Positions 57,986-64,000 of a DNA stretch of 64,000 bases are shown in pieces; position 1 is the stretch's first letter, and each line of letters begins with the position of its first letter. The notes under the pieces were generated by a model, which saw only the letters and a program-made list of their open reading frames with translations, did not search any database and was not told the origin of the DNA. Both the position numbers and the translations under genes were made by a program. The DNA is from Rhynchopus sp. YZ270_cl-10 (lineage: Eukaryota > Euglenozoa > Diplonemea > Diplonemida > Diplonemidae): positions 620,001 through 684,000 of the forward strand of contig OZ037899.1 in the NCBI GenBank assembly GCA_964035575.1, in the 5' to 3' direction.

Positions 57986-58429
57986 CCCCTCACTCTCTTT
58001 GCTTTACGTTGGTCAAGTCTTCCCTCCCCTCTCCCCTCTTCCCCCCCTTCTTTCCTCCCTTTCAGCTTGGTTTCTCTGTTGGTTGTGTTAGTCAAAGTAG
58101 AAAAGAAATTGATTTTTCTTATGAAGTCCTTCTTTTCTTCTTCGTGTGCTGTGATGCAAGCGTGCGTATTGTGAGTGTTTTTCTTTTTTTTTTTGCCAAA
58201 GCCTCAGAAATCATCAAAAGGAGGGGGGAAAGTGGTGGACGTGATATTGCATGATTTGGCACTCCTATGCAGGCCTTTTTCTGCTTTTTTTGTTTGACAA
58301 AAGGTATCCTTGCTCTGGGTGACCTTGAGTGAGGAATTGTTATTACAACACAATCTATTGAAAAAAAAAAAAAAACAAAAAAACAAAACAAAACAAGAAA
58401 GGTAGTGACTAGGATATGTTTTCGTGGTC

Positions 58430-59227
58430 ATCAGAGTGCCATTTCCACAGTTTCTTCCAGGAAGATTTTTTTTTTTTTTCTTCTTTTTTTCAAAAAATCT
58501 GAAAAAAAAAAAAAAAAGAAAAGAAGATTTCTTCTTTTGGGAAAAATAAAAATAAAAAAAAATTTGGGGAAAAAAATTTGACGGGCCTCAGAGGCCTGGT
58601 CATATGGGCCAGTCTCCGAAGCACGCTCCATTTACAACCAAGAGTGTGCCTTTGTACACCCTCTTCAGGTAAAAACCATCTAAGATGTGTAAAAACACCT
58701 GCCTCGCACAGTCCCAACACAAAATTTTCCGCTCGCTGCGCTCGCGGAGGTACACCTTAAATTTTTTTTCCGCTCGCTTCGCTTGCGGAAGTACCCCAAA
58801 AATTTTCTCCGCTCGCTGCGCTCGCGGAAAGACACCCCCAATGTGGACTGTTACGTGAAATAAAAAAACGGGCGTGGAGAAAGTTTTTTGAGCCTCCCAC
58901 GATTTCACAAAAACCCAAAATTTAGCGTCAGGCCCTGGTTTCCCCATTTTCCCGTGAATTTTCACACCTCTCCCAACTTTGTCAGGGAGGAGCGCGCGCG
59001 AAGCGCGCGCGACGACCGCTTGTGTGGGGAGAAAGCTCGGAATGTACTTTTCTGAAGGGGGAAAAAAAATCTTCTTCAAAATTCACACCCGAAGAAGGAG
59101 CGAAGAATCCCTGGCCATTTCGCTCCAAAAAAAAAAAAAAAAAAAAAAGAGCAAAATAATAAAAATGCGGCAACAAAAATATTCGAACCTATTTCACTGG
59201 TGACAAGATCCTTCCTGCTGTTGGGTG
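58430..59227. repeat. A/T foldback, GC hairpins and dispersed repeat
   Basis: 58460-58575 is a poly-T/poly-A foldback with TTTTCTTCTT arms. Three hairpins with CGCTCGCTGCGCTCGCGG or a close variant (58730-58750, 58770-58790, 58812-58830) are each followed by a short AAATTTT or GTACACC link. 58885-58945 is the inverted copy of the GCCTGACGCTAA repeat. 58990-59018 is the palindrome GCGCGCGCGAAGCGCGCGCG, related to 13445 and 38475. There is no gene. Confidence 0.6.
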
Positions 59228-59640
59228 AAAACCGTGGTTCAAGAAGGGGTGTTGCCTCCTAGCGTTCACACCCCCTCCACATCCTCGGGAGAGACAACAC
59301 CGAAACCTGTCAAGAGAAGAGAAGCCCAGATCAACCAGCTTCGTGCATGTCTTTTTCATCAGCACAGGAGTCAATGGACTGGGCCAGATACATGCAGTAC
59401 CTTTCTCGTCTTATCTCACATGATGTTTATAGCACAAAAGACTAGAGTCTCCGATGCTTGGGTGAAACCCACCTTTGCAGTTGATCGATACGGTGCCTTC
59501 GATGCACAACACTCTGACGCTTTGTGGGTGCAGCCTTTCGGGTCAATCAAGACCCGCACAGCAACGTTACACAACCGTGGTTCAAGAAGGGGTGTTGCCT
59601 CCTAGCGTTCACACCCCCTCCACATCCTCGGGAGAGACAA
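59228..59640 (+). repeat. leader module E (P-Q-P)
   Basis: Complete unit: P (59229-59297), Q (59298-59570), P (59571-59639). The start codon of the first surface glycoprotein gene is 96 bp downstream. The 50 bp before P (AAATATTCGAACCTATTTCA and GTGACAAGATCCTTCC) are also shared with the copy at 61970. Confidence 0.92.
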
Positions 59641-59735
59641 ACCACCGTCAAGCCTCCACCCCCGCCACACCTCTCACCACCCCTCCACCCCTCCACCAGG
59701 ACACTTGTCAAAACACAATACACAAAGACCACAGG

Positions 59736-60776
59736 ATGACAACCCCGAAGCTGCTCCTTGCACTCTGCCTGACGGCCGTCTCAGCACACGCCGACAGCGC
59801 AGTGGTGGAGACTGCGGAGGTCGACGTGTCTGCAGGTGGCAGCCACACCTTCACCCTGAAGACACCCTCGACACACACACTTCTGAAGGAGGTTGCTGTT
59901 GTGAACACGGCACAGCGGGGTGAGTGTGCAGTGCAGCTGGTTTCTCTTGTTGTGCAGAGGGATGGGGGTGATGTTGCAAACGTGAGGCTTGGCTTCAACG
60001 GTTCTGAGTGGTCGCAGTTTGTGGGGACGAACACAACGCAAAATACCACAGCCATGCAGGTGATTGTGCTGGACTGTGCTGTGCGTGTCAAGGTTGTGGG
60101 AGTGTTTTACCACGTGGAGGAAACCTTTGTGACAGTTGCGTCCGACCCGCTGCTGATCAGCAGCAGTGCAAGCATGCCTGTGGACGTGCCTCTCAGCCAC
60201 ACCTTCGTCTCAGGTGCAACGCTGCGTCTTCTGAACCTTCTGAACTGCGCAAACACGTCGTTTGATGTGCGCTTTGGCTTCGGGTGGGGTGCGGAGAACA
60301 ACGAGACCACATTTGACAGTGCAGGTGACAGCATCACCGTTGTTGACGGACAGTTGCACCAGGTCTCGCAGTACCCGTCTGGCGTGTCTGTGACGACGTG
60401 GGTGTACCTGGACAACCTGCCCTCGACGTGTGTGGCAAACTTCGTTGTGGAGCTGGCCTGCCACCACGTCGACATCCCTCTCACAGTGGCACCGCCTTCG
60501 TGGGCACCCCCCACACCGTACACACCGTGGCCTGAGTCGACAGCAACGTTCTCCCCGTTGGACCTTCCGTCGTATGACTGGGGACTGTTCGGGGTCATCT
60601 TTGGGGGGTGCGTGCTCGTGTTTTCTTGCCTCACTTTAGCATCAAAATCTTTGGAGCTGCTCAACAAGAAGAATGCAGTAGCAAATGGTGTTCCCACTGG
60701 GGTTGTTGTGCAAGGTTTGGTCGACTGCGAAGCCACAGAAAACTCTCCGTGTGAGACAACTTCGCTGACCCAGTGA
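59736..60776 (+). CDS. type I surface glycoprotein, paralogue 1
   Basis: 346 residues from ATG at 59736. A signal peptide (about 1-19, ending SAHA) is followed by a beta-rich ectodomain with several N-x-S/T sites (NGSEW, NTTQNTT, NTSF, NETT) and a few Cys. A Pro-rich stalk (PPSWAPPTPYTPWP) precedes a single helix at about 286-308 and a cytosolic tail with VPTGVVVQGLVDCEAT. No family is recognised. The 59475 start that would extend it lies in leader-module DNA. It is a tandem duplicate of the gene at 62516, 2780 bp away. Confidence 0.75.
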   Translation: MTTPKLLLALCLTAVSAHADSAVVETAEVDVSAGGSHTFTLKTPSTHTLLKEVAVVNTAQRGECAVQLVSLVVQRDGGDVANVRLGFNGSEWSQFVGTNTTQNTTAMQVIVLDCAVRVKVVGVFYHVEETFVTVASDPLLISSSASMPVDVPLSHTFVSGATLRLLNLLNCANTSFDVRFGFGWGAENNETTFDSAGDSITVVDGQLHQVSQYPSGVSVTTWVYLDNLPSTCVANFVVELACHHVDIPLTVAPPSWAPPTPYTPWPESTATFSPLDLPSYDWGLFGVIFGGCVLVFSCLTLASKSLELLNKKNAVANGVPTGVVVQGLVDCEATENSPCETTSLTQ

Positions 60777-60853
60777 AGCGGCCACGTTTACCCCTCTGTG
60801 ACAGTAGTTAGCAGGCTATTGTGTTCCTGTGATGCATCTGTGTGCATGTGGAC

Positions 60854-61458
60854 ATATGGGTCGATTTCAAAACCCCCCCCCCCCAAAAGTTCTTTTTTGT
60901 CTTTTTCATGATATAGGCAGTTTTTTTGCAGTCTGAGGTCCGGAACCGCCCCAAAAACGATTTTCTGGGAGGTTTTGGGTGGTTTTGGGGCGAAATGGAC
61001 CTTTTTTGACCATTTTTATGGTATTTTTAGGCTGTTTTTGGCCCTTCTTCTTACACAGCCTATTGGGGGTCAAAATAGCTATTTTTGACCAAAAAACACA
61101 ATTTATTTGACGCCAGGAGGCCTCCGTTGGCCCAAATATATCCCAAAAATGGGCTGTGAGCCCAATCCGACCTGTTTTGGGCACATTTGGCACTTTTCTT
61201 GGTGCTTATTTGATGTTTTTTGGTCAAAAATAGCTATTTTGACCCCCAATAGGCTGTGTAAGAAGAAGGGCCAAAAACAGCCTAAAAATACCATAAAAAT
61301 GGTCAAAAAAGGTCCATTTCGCCCCAAAACCACCCAAAACCTCCCAGAAAATCGTTTTTGGGGCGGTTCCGGACCTCAGACTGCAAAAAAACTGCCTATA
61401 TCATGAAAAAGACAAAAAAGAACTTTTGGGGGGGGGGGTTTTTGAAATCGACCCATAT
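60854..61458. mobile_element. 605-bp foldback with 245-bp near-perfect arms
   Basis: Left arm 60854-61098 and right arm 61214-61458 are reverse complements differing only in homopolymer lengths, with a 115-bp spacer. It starts ATATGGGTCGATTTCAAAA. It sits in the 3' flank of surface paralogue 1 and is absent from the corresponding flank of paralogue 2 (about 63570), so it inserted after, or was lost from one copy of, the duplication. There is no coding capacity. Confidence 0.85.
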
Positions 61459-62030
61459 TTATTATTATGGTTCTCTTTGTGTTCATCATCATTCGCCCAA
61501 TTTGAAGTTTGAAAGAATGTTTTTGGCTGCATGTTTTCAGCAGCCTCAACAGTTTCAGATGATTCCCACTGTGATGGGAAGTGTCTTATTTTTCTTGTCC
61601 TTTTTGTTTTTCACCATTTAGCGCAGAGTGGGTTTCAGTTTAATGCTACATTCACCCATAACTCAGCAAAGGCATAGCATACACACCGCATATGTTTCGC
61701 ACACACGAATGATAACCATTGTTTCGCCTTCAATTCGTGTAATGCTATGTTGCTTGCTTCCTTTTCAGCCACCTGATTTTACCCAAAGCCCTTTAAAGAC
61801 CCATAACCTGTATCTTATTGTAGGTGAACATACATTGTGCAAAGACAAGAAATGCACTTGTTTCCCTATTATTGCAATTCCGTTAATGAACCCAACACAA
61901 ACACCAAAGACACCCTGTCCTTTTCCCCTATTTTAAATGCACCTCATACGTTCCCTCCACACCTCTCACCACCACAAAAATATTCAAACCTATTTTACTG
62001 GTGACAAGATCCTTCCTGCTGTTGGGTGAA
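61459..62030 (+). other. duplicated 3' flank and spacer
   Basis: 61475-61757 is nearly identical to 63585-63860 (TTCATCATCATTCGCCCAAT, CAGCAGCCTCAACAGTTTCA). At 61769 the duplication stops and CCACCTGATTTTACCC, one terminus of the MITE family, begins. No gene is seen. Confidence 0.6.
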
Positions 62031-62032
62031 AA

Positions 62033-62450
62033 CCGTGGTTCAAGAAGGGGTGTTGCCTCCTAGCGTTCACACCCCCTCCACATCCTCGGGAGAGACAACA
62101 TTGAAACCTGTCAAGAGAAGAGAAGCCCAGATCAACCAGCTTCGTGCATGTCTTTTCCTCAGCACAGGAGTCAATGGACTGGGCCAGACATATCTCATCA
62201 CATCTCTCTTTCCTCACCTTATCTCACATGATGTTTATAGCACAAAAGACTAGAGTCTCCGATGCTTGGGTGAAACCCACCTTTGCAGTTGATCGATACG
62301 GTGCCTTCGATGCACAACACTCTGACGCTTTGTGGGTGCAGCCTTTCGGGTCAATCAAGACCCGCACAGCAACGTTACACAACCGTGGTTCAAGAAGGGG
62401 TGTTGCCTCCTAGCGTTCACACCCCCTCCACATCCTCGGGAGAGACAAAC
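62033..62450 (+). repeat. leader module F (P-Q-P)
   Basis: P (62034-62100), Q (62101-62380) and P (62382-62449), ending 66 bp before the start codon of surface paralogue 2. Compared with copy E, Q differs in the short CATATCTCATCACATCTCTC segment and ACATTGAAACC replaces ACACCGAAACC. Confidence 0.92.
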
Positions 62451-62515
62451 CACCGTCAAGCCTCCACCCCCGCCACCAGGACACTTGTCAAAACACAATA
62501 CACAAAGACCACAGG

Positions 62516-63544
62516 ATGGCAACCCTGAAGCTGCTCCTTGCACTCTGCCTGACGGCCGTCTCAGCACACGCCGACAGTGCAGTGGTGGAGACTGCGGAGG
62601 TCGACGTGTCTGCAGGTGGCAGCCACACCTTCACCCTGAAGACACCCTCGACACACACACTTCTGAAGGAGGTTGCTGTTGTGAACGTGGCACAGCGGGG
62701 TGAGTGTGCAGTGCAGCAGGTTCCTCTTGTTGTGCAGAGGGATGGGGGTGATGTTGCAAACGTGAGGCTTGGCTTCAACGGTTCTGAGTGGTCGCAGTTT
62801 GTGGGGACGAACACAACGCAAAATACCACAGCCATGCAGGTGATTGTGCTGAACTGTGCTGTGCGTGTCAAGGTTGTGGGAGTGTTTTACCACGTGGAGG
62901 AAACCTTTGTGGCAGTTGCGTCCGACCCGCTGCTGATCAGCAGCAGTGCAAGCATGCCTGTGGACGTGCCTCTCAGCCACACCTTCGTCTCAGGTGCAAC
63001 GCTGCGTCTTCTGAACCTTCTGAACTGCGCAAACACGTCGTTTGATGTGCGCTTTGGCTTCGGGTGGGGTGCGGAGAACAACGAGACCACATTTGACAGT
63101 GCAGGTGACAGCATCACCGTTGTTGACGGACAGTTACACCAGGTCTCGCAGTACCCGTCTGGCGTGTCTGTGACGACGTGGGTGTACCTGGACAACCTGC
63201 CCTCGACGTGTGTGGCAAACTTCGTTGTGGAGCTGGCCTGCCACCACGTCGACATCCCTCTCACAGTGGCACCGCCTTCGTGGGCACCCCCCACACCGTA
63301 CACACCGTGGCCTGAGTCGACAGCAACGTCGTCCCCGTTGGACCTGGCATCCTTTGACTGGGGACTGTTTGGGATCGTGTTTGGTGGGCTCATGGTCTTC
63401 ATTTCTTTAGTCGTTGCCGTAACTGTTTGTTCGGTGAAGCGGTTTAAGAAAAACGAGGTTCCCACTGGGGTTGTTGTGCAAGGTGTGGTCGACTGTGAAG
63501 CCACGCACACATCTCCGTGTGAGACATCGTCGCTGATCCAGTGA
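62516..63544 (+). CDS. type I surface glycoprotein, paralogue 2
   Basis: 342 residues, with the same signal peptide, ectodomain and stalk as paralogue 1 and only a handful of substitutions up to about residue 275 (for example NVAQRGECAVQQVPL for NTAQRGECAVQLVSL). The membrane helix and the next residues are strongly diverged (GIVFGGLMVFISLVVAVTVC), while the tail motif VPTGVVVQGVVDCEAT and the SPCETSSL end are kept. It is presumably a cell-surface receptor or coat protein; the function is unknown. Confidence 0.75.
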   Translation: MATLKLLLALCLTAVSAHADSAVVETAEVDVSAGGSHTFTLKTPSTHTLLKEVAVVNVAQRGECAVQQVPLVVQRDGGDVANVRLGFNGSEWSQFVGTNTTQNTTAMQVIVLNCAVRVKVVGVFYHVEETFVAVASDPLLISSSASMPVDVPLSHTFVSGATLRLLNLLNCANTSFDVRFGFGWGAENNETTFDSAGDSITVVDGQLHQVSQYPSGVSVTTWVYLDNLPSTCVANFVVELACHHVDIPLTVAPPSWAPPTPYTPWPESTATSSPLDLASFDWGLFGIVFGGLMVFISLVVAVTVCSVKRFKKNEVPTGVVVQGVVDCEATHTSPCETSSLIQ

Positions 63545-64000
63545 GTTGCACCGTGACGCATGTGAACACATTTCCATTCAGAATTTCTTTGTGTTCATCA
63601 TCATTCGCCCAATTCGAAGTGTTTTGGCTGCATGTTTTCAGCAGCCTCAACAGTTTCAGATGATTCCCACTGTGATGGGAAGTGTCTTATTTTTCTTGTC
63701 CTTTTTGTTTTTCACCATTTAGCGCAGAGTGGGTTTCAGTTTAATGCTACATTCACCCATAACTCAGCAAAGGCATAGCATACACACCGCATATGTTTCG
63801 CACACACGAATGATAACCATTGTTTCGCCTTCAATTCGTGTAATGCTATGTTGCTTGTTTCTAATCAACAACTCACCATTTCATAACCAATCTTGTTCAA
63901 GTTCTATTCATGCGCACAAAACATTCGAATACACCCTGTCCTTCCCACTCTTTCAAACCACTTTCAAATGCATTCCGACACACGTTTATGCGCATGGTAT
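63545..64000 (+). other. 3' flank of surface paralogue 2
   Basis: Duplicated 3' flank (to about 63860), then unique AT-rich sequence to the window end. No gene or mobile element is visible. Confidence 0.5.

Noticed and set aside
60906-61406. Two similar proteins of about 95 residues on opposite strands
   Set aside because: They are mirror translations of the two arms of a foldback and show no family signal.

Overview
This window looks like nuclear DNA of a free-living protist. Eukaryotic ribosomal protein genes carry GT-AG introns, intergenic DNA is very AT-rich and repeat-laden, and coding regions are GC-richer. All convincing host genes lie on the + strand, and most start codons follow a pyrimidine tract and AG. 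The retroelement has the order gag, tyrosine recombinase (YR), reverse transcriptase/RNase H (RT/RH), which recalls the VIPER/TATE elements of kinetoplastids. Together this suggests a euglenozoan, perhaps a diplonemid. That is inference: no spliced leader gene or other decisive marker was seen.

Layout. 1-6.2 kb is gene-poor and holds small terminal-inverted-repeat (TIR) elements and hairpin repeats. 6.2-10.2 kb holds three translation genes with introns: uS8 (RPS15A), eL8 (RPL7A) and a mitochondrial-type IF-3. 11-23 kb holds genes for membrane or secreted products and others: a four-helix membrane protein, an AA10 lytic polysaccharide monooxygenase (LPMO) with CBM1-like tails, a GSP-rich protein, and a NADAR/YbiA-family N-glycosidase. 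22.9-34.4 kb is a full-size ABCA transporter gene whose last intron contains a whole antisense YR retroelement. 34.4-42.8 kb is repeats. 42.8-49.9 kb is a second ABCA gene whose first intron is about 760 bp of (AAC)n. 50-59 kb is a mosaic of TIR elements, foldbacks, minisatellites and gene fragments. 59.2-64 kb is a tandem duplication of a gene for a type I surface glycoprotein.

Connections. A dispersed leader module (blocks P and Q, defined in the features) lies directly upstream of the LPMO gene, the GSP-rich gene, the first ABCA gene and both surface glycoprotein genes, and further upstream of the four-helix gene. It is absent before the translation genes, the NADAR gene and the second ABCA gene. 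A second repeat family is a set of short hairpins with different but complementary stems around a conserved GAGA-type loop, always in the + orientation. At least three groups of TIR elements can be delimited, two with exact 5-bp target duplications. Several carry fragments that look protein-coding, so gene capture is likely. The two ABCA genes share long identical nucleotide tracts in both ATPase domains, which points to gene conversion.

Limits: intron borders were placed by reading frame, homology and GT-AG signals, with no transcript data. Coordinates of repeat edges are approximate unless a terminal sequence is stated.
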